The notes: generated by a model not told the origin, from the letters alone. Positions 11,443-22,779 are shown, counted from the stretch's first letter. The stretch: DNA of 64,000 bases from Agrocybe praecox (GCA_964017145.1 OZ024849.1:1488001-1552000); one strand, 5' to 3'. Translations and numbers: made by a program.

Positions 11443-12732
11443 TCAGGCGTCGTAATTTGGTACGATCATTCCGATGTTTGTCTCCAGAGCTTTGTCCACA
11501 ACTTCAGCTGCAATTGCCACATCCTGGAGGGCAATTCCAACAGATTTGAAGAGCGTGATTGGCCCAGAGTAATCTGCCTTTGAGTTGTCACCAAGACGCG
11601 TGGAGAGGCGATGGGAGTTAGATATTAAATGGTGAAAAGATGTCAAGGTGTCTGGAATCAATTTTCCGATTTCGGTCATTTCTTCAGCCTTGATTTTAGC
11701 ATCGATGATTTCCCCAGCTTCTTCCATACATGCCTCGCATGAGTCGACTAGGAGGATGGGTGACGGAGATACACTGCCCTGAGGGGCAGACGCTTCGGCT
11801 GAGAATGTCTTCATCACTGACCTAAGAATCAACACCCTGTCCACTTCGCGCATAGTAGGCTTGTAGCTCCCAATTAGAATAACATGCGCTCCTGATTTGA
11901 CCCATGTTGAAGGGAATAGAGGCGATGTAGAAGATGTAGCGCATATTACAATATCCGCTTCCTTGACAACACGTTCTAGCTCAAGGCTAGCTCCTGCTTT
12001 GGATTCGATGTCCTCTGAGCTCGAGAGCAGGCTGATGTCTACGTCGGGAAATTTCAGGGATAGTCGGCGTTGCAGAGATACAGAACGTTCGTTCTTTGTC
12101 CGATTTATTATAGCGCACTTAGATATCGATGATGGGAAATGTCGAATGTGAAGTGCAAGATGTGATTCGATTTGTTGTCCAGCTCCAAAGGCTACAATAC
12201 TCCTGGGTTTCAGGGGACCAACAAGGGAGGTAGATAACAGTGAGCCTACGTATGCAATGTTCAGGATCTCTTTGATAAGGTCATTTTTAACAAATAAGCG
12301 ACTCATCGTACCTGCCGCATTTCGCAATGCAGTCAACTTTCTTGCGTTCACAACCGCCTTTACTGCCCCTGTCTCTTCATCCAGAACCAAAGTCGTGGCA
12401 GGAAGCCCACGGGTATCCTCCTTGCTATTAGGTACAGACACAACCTTTATAGCTGTGCTGCCCAAGTGACTATGACTTCCAGTGTCAGATAGGTTCGAAC
12501 TGGGATTGACTTCTCCTATGCGGGCAGGCATAAACAAAGCTGTATGGTTCGCGGTTGGAAAAACAATCCTAGGAGGCATTGATATCCCACTATCTTGTGT
12601 GGTACTTCGGCCCCCCTTCGTGTACGAGTAAAGACGAACAAAGACTCTGGCCATTGATAATTGCAGGTTTTCAGGCGAGAGCGTAGATGTGATTTGGTCA
12701 ACATCTGACGCAGATAATATCAGGAGAGACAT
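11443..12732 (-). CDS. Ornithine cyclodeaminase/mu-crystallin family protein (429 aa)
   Basis: This is a single-exon gene starting MSLLILSASDVDQI at the ATG at 12730-12732. The family binds NAD(P) and includes ornithine cyclodeaminase (L-ornithine to L-proline plus ammonia), ketimine reductases and L-alanine dehydrogenases. Visible hallmarks are the active-site region VVNARKLTALRNAAGTMSRL (the usual ALRTAA motif has Asn for Thr here), the dinucleotide-binding IVAFGAGQQIESHL, the VICATSS turn, and SGAHVILIGSYKPTMREVD, which matches the family's G.H....G. pattern. It is longer than bacterial members (about 330-350 aa), with a polar insert near residues 85-100. It sits within the hydrolase array, convergent with paralogue 1 and divergent from paralogue 2, so the four genes may share a pathway. 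Substrate cannot be read from the sequence. Confidence 0.85.
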   Translation of the reverse strand: MSLLILSASDVDQITSTLSPENLQLSMARVFVRLYSYTKGGRSTTQDSGISMPPRIVFPTANHTALFMPARIGEVNPSSNLSDTGSHSHLGSTAIKVVSVPNSKEDTRGLPATTLVLDEETGAVKAVVNARKLTALRNAAGTMSRLFVKNDLIKEILNIAYVGSLLSTSLVGPLKPRSIVAFGAGQQIESHLALHIRHFPSSISKCAIINRTKNERSVSLQRRLSLKFPDVDISLLSSSEDIESKAGASLELERVVKEADIVICATSSTSPLFPSTWVKSGAHVILIGSYKPTMREVDRVLILRSVMKTFSAEASAPQGSVSPSPILLVDSCEACMEEAGEIIDAKIKAEEMTEIGKLIPDTLTSFHHLISNSHRLSTRLGDNSKADYSGPITLFKSVGIALQDVAIAAEVVDKALETNIGMIVPNYDA

Positions 12733-13440
12733 CAATAATTGAAAGATGTAATTTTTTGCGAAGGCCCAAATAGGCTTCTGACTGGTTGTACAGACCGAAT
12801 CACTGTGTCAATATGGCAGACTGTGGTGGTGGACTCTGGAGGGAAGGAAGGAAACGGCTAAAAATAAAACCTGCGTGCCGGCCCCGGTTTTGCTGAATCC
12901 GAGCCACACGTGATACTCACCGGCTCTGCCTGTCGCTCCCTCGCTGTTGCCTGCAGCTGCGGCCTGCTTCAATTTTACTCTCACTTCCAACTCTTTTTTG
13001 TTGAAAACTTCATTGCTCTGGAATGCACTAGCAGCTGAATCTTAGTATGGATATGACTGGCTACTTCGGTTATATCAAAGTTCCGCACACAGCTAAATGA
13101 CCTGCACTTGTTTTATTTTCTGGAAATCAACTTCGCAGCAGCGCTTGCTTTCGTTTTTCTCAATGCTGACTTTGCTTCTCATCCATAACCTCCTAATTTA
13201 CTCCGCTATCACAGAGAAATTATGAATCTTCCAATTTACTACTCAGGATGTTCTTCCGAGCCTTCCACCAGCCGAAAGCTATCACACAAAAAGACTGACA
13301 AAAGATCAAATCTCTATGTTAAAAATGCTGGAACTGCTTCCAAATATAACTTTAAGTGCGTGTCAATTTTCAGAATAACGATTCCCCCGCCTTGGACCGG
13401 ATGCGAACTTTGCGATTAGCCGTCAGTACGACAGTTTGTG
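12733..13440. other. Divergent promoter region, cyclodeaminase-like gene and hydrolase 2
   Basis: No gene is seen. Short open frames at 12808-12990 (minus) and 13222-13419 (plus) have no family resemblance. It lies between two divergently transcribed genes. Confidence 0.45.
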
Positions 13441-13441
13441 G

Positions 13442-13451
13442 TTATAAAAGG
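13442..13451 (+). promoter_or_regulatory. TATA box of hydrolase paralogue 2
   Basis: GGTTATAAAAGGC lies about 80 nt before the ATG at 13526. The same GGTTATAAAA string precedes paralogue 3, which indicates duplicated promoters. Confidence 0.5.
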
Positions 13452-13525
13452 CTGCTTGGACATCCGGGCTATTCCTCCTTCGAATACTCACACTGTTGTT
13501 TTTTTCAGAGTCTTCAGCGATTTCA

Positions 13526-14575
13526 ATGGATATTATTGCTCGAATTCACGATAGGGAGATCCGCGATATCATTGATCCCAGTATGTCTTTTAAAAGTGGT
13601 TCAAAGCATCTCAATGATTCGTATTATCAACAGCTGTTGCGGCCTTCACCCCTCTATTGAAAGCCAAGGAGGCGTTCATTAAAGAAATCCCATTCAAATC
13701 TTTCAAATACGGTCCCTTGGATCGACAACATGTGTGTACCCCCTCTTTCTAATAATTGGTGAAATTCTTCTTACTTTATCCCACAGTTGGATGTCTATTA
13801 TCCTCCATTTCCTCCTCCCGACTCAGATAAGGCACCTATACTCTTATTTTGCTACGGCGGAGGACTCAACACTGGGGAGCGCCGTTTGCGTCCTGATACA
13901 TTTGGCCTCGTATATTCGTGCCTCGGAGCGTACTTTGCGCGACGCGGATACATTGTGGTCATTCCTGATTACCGCCTGGTGCCGAACGTAACATTTCCAG
14001 GAGCAGCCGAGGACGTCCGCGATGCCATTCGCTGGGTTGCTCACACAGAAAATGCAGATAATCTCGTACTCCATGGGTCTCCGGCACCAGATACGCACAA
14101 CATTGTTTTGATGGGTCACTCAGCGGGAGCATTTCATATTACGACGATGATGTTTAACGAGAACGTGCTGCCTTTGGATGACGAACTTCGACAACGGATA
14201 ATTGGGATTATTCCAAATGGGTGCCCGTACGAGCTCAGCAAGACGGATACGTCAGGTGGAACTGCAGTACTGTATTACGGGAGTCTTGAGGCAGCCATAG
14301 CCAGCGCCCCTATCAGCCTTTTCCGACGACTTCCTGGTTCATCTCTTGGAGAACTACCGCAAATCTTAATGTTGCAGGGCGAGAATGAGCCGGATTGGTT
14401 AAAAGTCTGCGGTGACGCCTTCCATAATGTGGCTGAGGAGCGGCTTGGGAAGGAAGTGGATAGGATTTTTGCGAAGGGACATAATCATATCAGCACAACG
14501 TGGGCACTATCTACTGGGCAAGGGGAAGAATGGGCTGAACATACATGCCAATGGCTGCGCGCTTTGAAGAAGTGA
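13526..14575 (+). CDS. Alpha/beta-hydrolase, tandem paralogue 2 (313 aa)
   Basis: Exons are 13526-13580, 13634-13731 and 13787-14575. The protein begins MDIIARIHDREIRDIIDP. It keeps the array signature: CYGGGLNTGERR at the oxyanion hole, PDYRLVPNVTFPGAAEDVRDAI, the nucleophile in MGHSAGAFHI, the acid in GENEPDW and the histidine in KGHNHIS. Exons 1 and 2 are 55 and 98 nt, as in the other two copies, and both introns are short (53 and 55 nt) with GT...AG ends. It is closer in sequence to paralogue 3 than to paralogue 1: both share the NADNL...GSPAPDT segment between the YRLVP block and the nucleophile. No signal peptide is seen. The TATA box at 13442 supports the start. Substrate unknown. Confidence 0.88.
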
Positions 14576-15012
14576 AGATTTACTGCAATCTATGTCGGTA
14601 AATGGACAGCCATTTACTGAGAAGATAATGGGAAGCATCTCAAATGTTTCAAATCACTATAAATCACCATAGTCCCTGGGCACTCAAGTACTCATTGACG
14701 AAGCTCGAGTATATGTATACATATGCGTATAGGCGTCGTGCTATCATCATGATGTTACTATTAGCAAAAAGAAACGCCGACTTCCAAAGTTCAGATAACC
14801 AATCTCGTGTTGGTACTGTGTCCACGAAAAGAACAGTCACACGTCTCCCGAATCCCAGCAAATCTCAGTTCATACCGGAAAGGCGGTTTCTCGATAGATT
14901 TTCCCTCAAGTGCACGTTAGAACCCGGCTGAAGTTACGTACAATTACAATCCCCCGAATGTGGAGGAAGATGGTTCCCTCGCTGCCGTAGACCGCGGTAG
15001 ACGAATATCCTG
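14576..15012. other. Spacer between hydrolase 2 and 3
   Basis: About 440 nt holding the 3' UTR of paralogue 2 and the upstream region of paralogue 3. No further gene is seen. Confidence 0.4.
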
Positions 15013-15021
15013 GTTATAAAA
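15012..15021 (+). promoter_or_regulatory. TATA box of hydrolase paralogue 3
   Basis: GGTTATAAAAAGCC lies about 110 nt before the ATG at 15127 and matches the element before paralogue 2. Confidence 0.5.
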
Positions 15022-15126
15022 AGCCAATAGGGAATCATCTGACATGCACATTGCAGATATCTCTCCCCCCAAAGCCCACCAGCAGAACCTCTACACGCCC
15101 TGACGAAGTCATCCCAGACGAACTAA

Positions 15127-16166
15127 ATGGATATTATCGCTCAAATAAAAGATAGGGAAATCCCCAAACTTGTCGATGCCAGTATGTCGTCCAGTTCTCT
15201 CAAGCCTCTCGTTACTCACGCATCCTACAGCTGTTGCTGCGTTCATACCTTTGCTTATGGCTAAGGGTGAATATATCAAAGAAATATCACTTAGGTCGTT
15301 CAAGTATGGCCCATTGGATAGGCATAATGTGTGTATACTCTCTTATGTGCTCTGGGAAGAATGCTCGGCACTCACACGAATTGCAGCTGGATATCTACTA
15401 TCCTCCGTCGCACCCCTCCAATGCTGACAAGGCGTCTGTCCTTTTTTTTTGCTACGGCGGAGGTCTTACAACCGGGGAGCGTCAATTAGTTCCCGGTGTC
15501 GTATACTCCAATGTTGCGGCCTACTTTGCTCGTCGCGGATACATCGTAGTGATTCCCGACTACCGCTTGGTCCCAAACGTGACCTACCCAGGACCAGCTG
15601 AGGACGTTCGCGATGCCATTCGCTGGATCGCTGATGCAAAAAACGCAGATAATCTCATATTCAATGGGTCTCCAGCACCAGATACAAACAGCATTATTAT
15701 AACGGGTCACTCAGCAGGACCACTGCATATATTATCAATGATGTTCGACGAGAAAGTATTGCCTTTGGACGACGTGCTTCGGAAAAGGATAATTGGACTT
15801 GTATTAAATGGGTGCCCTTACGACCTCAGCAATCCAAGCGGGTTGTCCGATGCGGTTGCACTTTATTACGGAAGTCTCGAAACAGGTGTAGAAAAGTCTC
15901 CTCTCGGTCTCTACCGCCGTCTTCCTCGATCTGCCATAGAAAGTTTACCCAAGATATTGATGGTACAGGCCGAAAATGAGCCAGATTGGCTGAGAGATGC
16001 AGGGGATATCTTTCACGATACGGTCAAGGAAGTCAGCGGGGTGAGTTTGGACAGGCTTTTTGGCAAGGGCCATAATCATGTTAGTATATCGTTGGCGGTG
16101 TCCACTGGGCAAGGGGAAGAATGGGCTGAGGAAACGTACAAGTGGCTCCAGAACTTGGGAAATTGA
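15127..16166 (+). CDS. Alpha/beta-hydrolase, tandem paralogue 3 (310 aa)
   Basis: Exons are 15127-15181, 15231-15328 and 15387-16166, with introns of 49 and 58 nt. It begins MDIIAQIKDREIPKLVDA and carries CYGGGLTTGERQ, PDYRLVPNVTYPGPAEDVRDAI, the nucleophile in TGHSAGPLHI, the acid region AENEPDW and the catalytic histidine in KGHNHVS. It lacks a few residues after the oxyanion motif that the other copies have (the DTFGL segment). All three catalytic residues are intact, so it should be active. It is the last gene of the array. The exact match of exon lengths to the other copies shows origin by tandem duplication. Substrate unknown. Confidence 0.88.
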
Positions 16167-16273
16167 TGTCCAAACTATCTTAAACGATATAAATCATCTA
16201 GCAAGGAACCCACAATAACCAGACGTGCGAAATTTGTACTTAAATACTATACGTGATACTGTCCAATGGGCCT

Positions 16274-17524
16274 TTAAAAGAAAAAAGAGGTAACCGAAGC
16301 CGATAGAGTACAAATAGCTGATCGACTTCCACAACGGCCGTCCGCAGCCTTGTCCTCCACTCCGGGTGCATCGCAAGGTTTCCGTCGCTTCTCAGGCTGC
16401 AACACATAAGTTATCAAACATAATATAAGAAGTTAACTGGAAGACACAAACCAGCAAATTTCCTTTTAGATGGACGACTGCATCGTTTAATAATTTGCTT
16501 TGATCTCTCAATACTTCCATATGTTTCAAAGACATTTGAATCTGATGGGTCATAATGAGTTCCGAATTACTCCTCAAAAATAATGCGCACTCACCTTGAA
16601 TCGCTCGACATGTTGACTTAAGAGTCTGTTTATATCCGTGATCATTGCCTTGTCTCTTTCTCCGCGAAGAATTTTCTTGTACCAAGGAGTATTTGTCTGG
16701 ATTGAAGATTTGATCTTGTCTATAATGTTTGCGAGTCCTCTGGAGTAAAGATTGTTAGTGATATTGCCGTTGTAACAACATATGTTGATTTTATAACGTT
16801 TTGGCTCACGTGTGAAAGTCACGAATATAGAGAGACCCTGTTGCTTCAGATGCAACATCATCCATCGTAGAGTTGTTGTTGATAATTTGAATAAGGCCCT
16901 GAGCTGATTCGACAACAGATTGTGCATCTCTTTCATTATTTCGTGCAGTCTAAAGGTAATATAAGCCAAATAACCTGAAAATCCCCAAGCTTCACTGACC
17001 TCGATAATGTTTATAACTTCAAGGGTAACTCCTGCAGCCCCCTTGAGGCCTGGTAAGGGAGCCAGACCGTCTCCTACAGCTGCAACAATTTTCATGGCGG
17101 ACTTCAATTTGCTAATATTGACATTGTCCCGTTTTCTCTGCCAAAATTTGGATTTAAATCTCTTGAGTATAGCGATGTGGTTGGCGGTAAGTGTTATCGC
17201 AGGATTAGTCGTATCGGATATGACTCCAATGATTTCCTGGGAAATATTCTCTGGGTGGGGCAACACCGTGTTTCCAGGCTCCTGGATGGATTGTACCGAC
17301 AAATTGACTCCTTCTCCTTTAATCACGGTCTTTGAGGCTCTATTCCATGACATCCTGAGTCTCAACTTCAGTGCTTTGAGTTTCTGAATCGGCTCCCGAG
17401 CATGCAATAGAGAGCTTGATACAAGGGAACTTTGTTCAAAGCGCTGAGGGGAATTTGCGATATTTTCACCACTTCCCCCCGAGGCTGATGTACGATTGTG
17501 ACGAGATAGTTTGAATGTTAACAT
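16274..17524 (-). CDS. MLKL/HeLo-like helical-bundle domain protein
   Basis: This multi-exon gene starts at the ATG at 17522-17524. After a polar, Ser-rich N-terminus of about 100 residues, a helical domain begins, marked by AAVGDGLAPLPGLKGAAGVT, then ARNNERDAQSVVESAQGLIQ, a RGLANIIDKIK segment, and a basic loop (WYKKILRGERDKAMI) before a long amphipathic helix (INRLLSQHVERFK...IQMSLKHMEVLRD). That order matches the N-terminal four-helix-bundle domain related to MLKL and fungal HeLo domains. In agaricomycetes it stands alone or caps NLR-type proteins, and in characterised relatives it targets membranes and executes cell death. No ATPase or kinase domain follows. The C-terminal exon is uncertain: a splice at about 16455 to 16396 gives a stop at 16274, but another frame of that exon looks equally protein-like. 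Family assignment is by motif order, so moderate. Confidence 0.6.
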
Positions 17525-18479
17525 GAAACTAGGTCAATCGAGTTTGACGGTGATGAAATGGCAGGTTTGCTTGGATAGTGGGGAGAGGGGTAGTAACACC
17601 GATTATATGGGGATGTTCAGCTACTTTCAAGGGCAAGGGCACAGCACTGGTGGACCGTCGTACTCGGACACAGCTTCATCATGAGCGTTGTAGGTTCTGT
17701 CAGTGTGAATGTGGCATAATTATAGCAATTAATTTAACTGCTCTGCCTGTTCTTCGGAGTATACTAGGACACTGCCTCTATCATCCGGACTTCACTCTAA
17801 CCATTGAACTCGAAGTCTACATTTTGACTGAACAGAGAATAAGAAGGGTTAATTGAATGCACCAAGAACCAGGTGTATAAAGCTAACGAGGTCGGAGCTG
17901 GGGTCGTGTGGTAGCTCGTAGAGCGGACCTGTAATCTACTGGCGCCAGCCAAGTGATGTCGGCGGCTAAACATCTATATTTAGATGATCAAGAAAATTTA
18001 TCGATCTTTATTGTTTTCGCTATATTGGTATCTTATAATTAAAATCATGCATCAGCTGCGCCGTCAAATACTTTCCCAGTGACGTGAACATATCCTACAC
18101 AATTAGAAATACCTTAGTCAATACGCATTAGCTACTGTGCACAAACTGTGCATGTTATCAAGATGCTGTAAATATGTTGTCACTTGTGTGCGGTCTTGAT
18201 TCAGTAGATCTAGGGAAATATACTACAGCATACCCAGCTGTATAATTAACCAATCGCGCCTATTATATTTTGAGGAAAGAGGAGACACGCGTCTCGCGCC
18301 TGTGTAATTAGACGCGAAAATAACCCGAGCACGTGATCTGTGACAACAATCACCTTTCAATTTGCCTCCGCTAATTTCCATTCTCCCGTCTACCACCTCA
18401 ACATCTTACTTTGTCAATATCTCAGATGAACCTTGGAATATTTGGTGTATAACACAACAACTACAACCAAACTGCTCTG
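17525..18479. other. Spacer between MLKL-like and F-box genes
   Basis: No gene is seen. This is a divergent promoter region of about 950 nt. A tRNA-like string near 17905-17960 was examined and rejected. Confidence 0.4.
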
Positions 18480-19910
18480 ATGGCGCCCAATGATCCAAGG
18501 AACGAAGAAGATGACCGCATAGTGAACTCCCCGATATCAGAGATTTCACAAGAATTACTCTCATATATTCTCGACATCGTACGCAACGAGCTCGAAGAAG
18601 ACACTGACGAAGACAGGGAGGGACGATTGCAGGTGGTAATCACCGCTTCCCAAGTGTCAAACTTTTGGCGTTTTGTCGCCTTTGATCATCCACTTTGGTG
18701 GACAGAATTGACAATATATCCGGCATGGAACCTTGCAGCCATAGATACCCATCTCAAGCAATCCCAGCAGTGTCTCTTGGATCTTCGCATCTCGAGTAAT
18801 ACTCCGTATTACAGAAGAATTCTCGCCCTCACCACACCGTTGGCACCGTCCGAAAAGGATTGCTTAGACCTGCTGGAACTCATCTTTCCTCATCTCCATC
18901 GATGCCGCGTACTCCAAATTGACGGAATATTCGAACGTGAAACCATCCCTCTCTCTGGATACTTAGATCGATTTCTCAGCATGACTTTACCTGTCCTTGA
19001 GAGTCTTACCTTGGATGTGAGGCTTGACAAATATCGATTATGTTCCAACGATATAAAGAGGTCACTTTTCACCTCCGCGCCACTTCTTCGAAATTTATAC
19101 ATAACTGGGGTTAATACGGAATATATCAATCTTCCATCAACGACTTTAACAACCTTGCACCTTTCAAGAGGTCCTCGACCCATCAGTTTTGTTGCTTTGG
19201 CGAAAGAGTTGGAGGCTTGCAAGAATCTCACAGAGTTAGCCATCTACAATGACGCTGTGAAAATGTTGGAACTTCATCCACACCATCCGACATGCAGTAT
19301 TCCTTCGCTGAAGATTCTTCTTTTGATGGGCAACGTGGACATGGTGTCAGAATTGCTGGTGGTTTTGGATACACCACAGCTTGAAGAATTGGTGATAGCT
19401 CCTTCAGCTGGACAACGAGACTTGGAGCTTTATCGGAATATGAAAGATACTCCAAATATGCCCGGGCCCAAGCCCCATTTTCCCAATCTCAGACGGCTCA
19501 CGGTCGCACCCCTTGGACCAGAAGATTTCACTGAAGTGATAGAAGAAGCTTCTGCAGCATTTCCTCTCATCGAACACCTTACGTTTGTCAATTTGTACCT
19601 AGAGGAATTCCGATCCTCATTCACCTCTACTGATACTTTCTTCCCCAAAGTGGTCGACTTGGCCCTTACCGACGTTGATATCACGTTTGCTGATGCGATT
19701 CTGGCCATTGGGAAATTCCGCCTCGAGAACGGGGTACCACTGAAGAATCTTATCCTCGATTCAAGCTCTTTTACAATCCTTTCCCAACACCCTTCGTTTT
19801 TGGAGCAGCCGTACTTCAAGTTGAAAGAAGAAAATTTGTGGGAGACGCGAAGAAGAACTCTCCTGAACAGTGAAGTCAAAGATCTTTACATCGGCAAGCC
19901 TCGACAGTGA
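18480..19910 (+). CDS. F-box protein with LRR-like C-terminus, single exon, 476 aa
   Basis: A single uninterrupted frame begins MAPNDPRNEEDD. Residues about 15-75 resemble a basidiomycete F-box-like domain: PISEISQELLSYILDIV..., then SQVSNFWRFVAFDHPLWWTEL, the usual end of the box with the W(R)..A..P.LW pattern. The rest has irregular leucine-rich repeats (for example LPVLESLTLDV, PQLEELVIAPS, FPNLRRLTVAP, FPLIEHLTFVNL). Such proteins are substrate adaptors of SCF ubiquitin ligases. The family is expanded in mushrooms and targets are mostly unknown. It is intronless like the LRR-like gene at 8294, but is not closely similar to it. The start is supported by the lack of another ATG between the upstream stop and the F-box. 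Confidence 0.8.
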   Translation: MAPNDPRNEEDDRIVNSPISEISQELLSYILDIVRNELEEDTDEDREGRLQVVITASQVSNFWRFVAFDHPLWWTELTIYPAWNLAAIDTHLKQSQQCLLDLRISSNTPYYRRILALTTPLAPSEKDCLDLLELIFPHLHRCRVLQIDGIFERETIPLSGYLDRFLSMTLPVLESLTLDVRLDKYRLCSNDIKRSLFTSAPLLRNLYITGVNTEYINLPSTTLTTLHLSRGPRPISFVALAKELEACKNLTELAIYNDAVKMLELHPHHPTCSIPSLKILLLMGNVDMVSELLVVLDTPQLEELVIAPSAGQRDLELYRNMKDTPNMPGPKPHFPNLRRLTVAPLGPEDFTEVIEEASAAFPLIEHLTFVNLYLEEFRSSFTSTDTFFPKVVDLALTDVDITFADAILAIGKFRLENGVPLKNLILDSSSFTILSQHPSFLEQPYFKLKEENLWETRRRTLLNSEVKDLYIGKPRQ

Positions 19911-20042
19911 CAGATCAATACCCCAATCTGGTACCTCAATCTACCGGATGGATATGTAAATTGAATAAAATTACTACGTTATATGTTAAAAAATATCTTG
20001 TACATGATGAAGAAATATACTTGTGCGCTACGTGTCTCTGAA

Positions 20043-21556
20043 TTAGTCTTCCATGTTCTGGTCACTGGCACTAGCCTTCGCTGCTCGTCTCTTCTCCGTC
20101 CATTCTTTCAGCCTCTTTCGCCGAGCCTCTTTGATTGCCTCCTCGTCCACAACTTCTTCATTGGGCGCTTTCACCAATGCCTCACTCTCACCTTGTTCCG
20201 CAGGTACTTCTGTCTGCACGGTCTCGGCCTTGGGCGGAGGAGGCTCTTCCGAATCACTATCACCACTTCCATACCCAGCCAAGATGCCCAAGCCTGCACC
20301 AGACTTTTGAGCTTCTTCCTGTTTCTTTTTTTCTTCTGCTTCCTTTTCTTTTTCTAGCTTTGCCTTACTTTTGGCCAACCTCCAAGCTCGGCTCCATCTT
20401 CCTCGAAGGAATTGGAAGCGTCTGTCTCCGCCGTGGTTTGCCAGGATACGCATTTCCAACTGAGCGGGGTTCGGTGAGGATGAAAGATGTATCGCAGTCC
20501 TCTTCATCAGTTCGCTTTGCGTATCATCGGGCTAATGTAATATGGATGTCATCAGTTACAAGACAGGAAAGGGGCATTGAAATATACCTCTTCATCACTG
20601 CCACCCCATATATCTTCCTCTTCCTTGGGTTCCTCAGTCACGCCGTCCTCCTCCATTCGCGCTTTTAGCCGTTCTTCCCGTGCTTTGTCCAACAGTCGGC
20701 GACGTTTTTGACGACGGAAGTCTTCGACTTCAACTGGGGTAAAGAAGAACGTGTCTTCTGTGTCTGAAGGAAGATCAGACCAACCAGTAGGTGAACTGGG
20801 AGCTTGTGCCGATATTGAGGTAGTCGCTGGGAGCGTTTCAAGAAGGAGACGCGCATCGTATCTAAATGGTGTGATGTTAGTAAAGGACCAAGGCACTTGA
20901 AGGAACAAAATAAGATTGACTTCGCTGAAAGAGATGGTTAGAAGTATAAAGACATCCTTTCTAGTATATTATCTCATGCCAGGCCAACCAAAAGGAACTT
21001 CCCATGGACCATAGCCAATTCACTTCGTGTCATACGTTCTGCAGATCAAGGTAATATGAACGTACCGGTCAACCCATATTGAACGCTTGTCCTCTGAAGA
21101 CTCTGTCACAGCCGTCGGTATCGCGTCCTCGTCCTCTTCATCCAACATGTTTGCAATCCGGGAAGAAGCAGAAGCAGAGCTCGGAATGCCACCACCACCT
21201 CCCCACTTAATCAAGGCAGAGCCAATCTTCGGAACGGTGCCAACCGCGCGTTCAGGTCCATCCTCAGAGACGACCGTCTTGTATTCAACAACTTCAAGCG
21301 ATCTAGCAGCCGCCAAAGAATCTGGACTGTAGACAACATCCGCTTCATATGCCTGGATGTAGAGAGCTTGGAGTGGGTTGGGATCCGCCTCTTCACCCCG
21401 GTAAGAATCCCTTTCGAGGTTGAGATATGCATCATGGTGCCCTAGAAATGTCGGCTGCTCCGGGGAGGATGGACCATAAGACCTGTGCGTTGAGTGTTGA
21501 GAATCCCGGTGATGGGTAGAACGGTGCTTGCGCTTTCGATGGTTTGTGCTCATCAT
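20043..21556 (-). CDS. DRY_EERY/SURP-like splicing-regulator-type protein
   Basis: Three exons are joined by GT...AG introns. The first splice (21064 to about 20879) restores WVDRYDARLLLETLP, the signature of the DRY_EERY domain of SWAP/CLASRP-type alternative-splicing regulators. The second restores GGSDEEPDDTQSEL. The N-terminus is basic and His/Arg-rich (NHRKRKHRSTHHRD), followed by HHDAYLNLERDSYRGE and an acidic Ser-rich linker. A basic coiled-coil segment follows (EDFRRQKRRRLLDKAREERLK). Near the C-terminus ILANHGGDRRFQFLRGRW looks like a SURP-type module, followed by a Lys/Glu-rich coiled coil to the stop at 20043. It is probably nuclear and linked to pre-mRNA splicing. The ATG at 21556 is the first clear Met in frame; an upstream exon may exist. 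Confidence 0.65.
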
Positions 21557-22779
21557 ACTCCGAAGCCTGATCCAAGCCAACAGGCGCCGATGTTCTTGTC
21601 ACTGAGCAACTTGGAGACCCTATGACTCGTTCACACGCAAAGCAGAGGTTCAATACCGTATCGTATTTAAGGCACTGAAAGTGGCAGGTGAAGGTAATGA
21701 ATTAAGTTCAAGGGGCATTTCCTGACGATGGCAGACCACAGCCACAACAGAAACAAACTGAAGGTGGTTTTGAATAAGTGTTAAACAGTTGTATTTTTTG
21801 TATAGTACAATATAGTATGGAGAGATATAGGTAATAGTAAAAACTAGCACATGGAATCGCATGCAATAATATGGGATGGCAGAGTAAATAATTACCATAG
21901 AGAGTATATGAAATAATTGTAGAAAAACTCGGAGTCGCGTGCAATATGAAAAGTTTGTCGTTTTTTGATTGTTTTGGTGCTTGAGATAGGGTGAAGATAT
22001 AGTTTAGAGGTATATCGAATAAGGCCAGGAATTATTAGGGGAAACAGAATGGAAGAAATGTTATTTTCGGCGCATCTAATAGAAAAAGTCAGGCCAACAG
22101 ACTCGGTCACTGATAAAGAACCCAAAGAACTTGCCGTAGAGCAGACGTACAACGGACTAAGAGATAATAGTCACAAGCGACAATGTCGTTGCTGAGAGGA
22201 TAAGCACGAGGAAGAAGTAGCGGAAAGAAGTGTGTGCGAACTTCCAAGAGGAGAAACAAGTAGGAGCTGAGCTCACTATACGATTGTCTTTCTGTCAGAG
22301 GCTAGCCATGCACATTCTCTTCCCGCGGACCCGTGAGCTTCCTGTCAGTTGCACAAAACTCAGCATATCGACAATCTCAATGAGGTGGATTTTCTTGCAC
22401 GTCGGATATCCACAGATGGTGAACGTCGGATGGATATTTTCATTGAGTTGGATACCAATAATTCCGTGGCGTTTATGATGGAGATGATGTGCGGCGTAGT
22501 CGATGTCGATAGTGTATTGTATTAGGATGTCGACAAATCACCGTTAAAGCTTTTTTTTTTTTTTTTTTTTTGGGTTTTTTACATTTTCATAATGTTGCGG
22601 ATAGTGTGGTGGGGGAAATGGCGGGAAAGATGGTTCAGGGTTTGGTTGGGCGATCTTTGAGAGGGATGCCCATGAGGCTAAGGTGCCTGCTCCTACGGCT
22701 CCCGCTTTGTACGCGGCGTCGGCGGGGTGCCTCGACAACAACGGGGATGGTGGGAGCGGGGGTCCAGTGAGCAGGGACC
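21557..22779. other. Gene-poor, AT-rich spacer with a 21-bp T tract
   Basis: No gene is supported. The short frames on both strands are of biased composition. A run of 21 T lies at 22551-22571, just past the 3' end of the acidic membrane-protein gene. Confidence 0.45.

Noticed and set aside
17905..17960. tRNA-like string (GTGGTAGCTCGTAGAGCGG...CCTGTAATC)
   Set aside because: It resembles a D-arm and a GTA-type anticodon region, but no matching anticodon stem, T-loop (GGTTCGAATCC) or acceptor stem could be found nearby.
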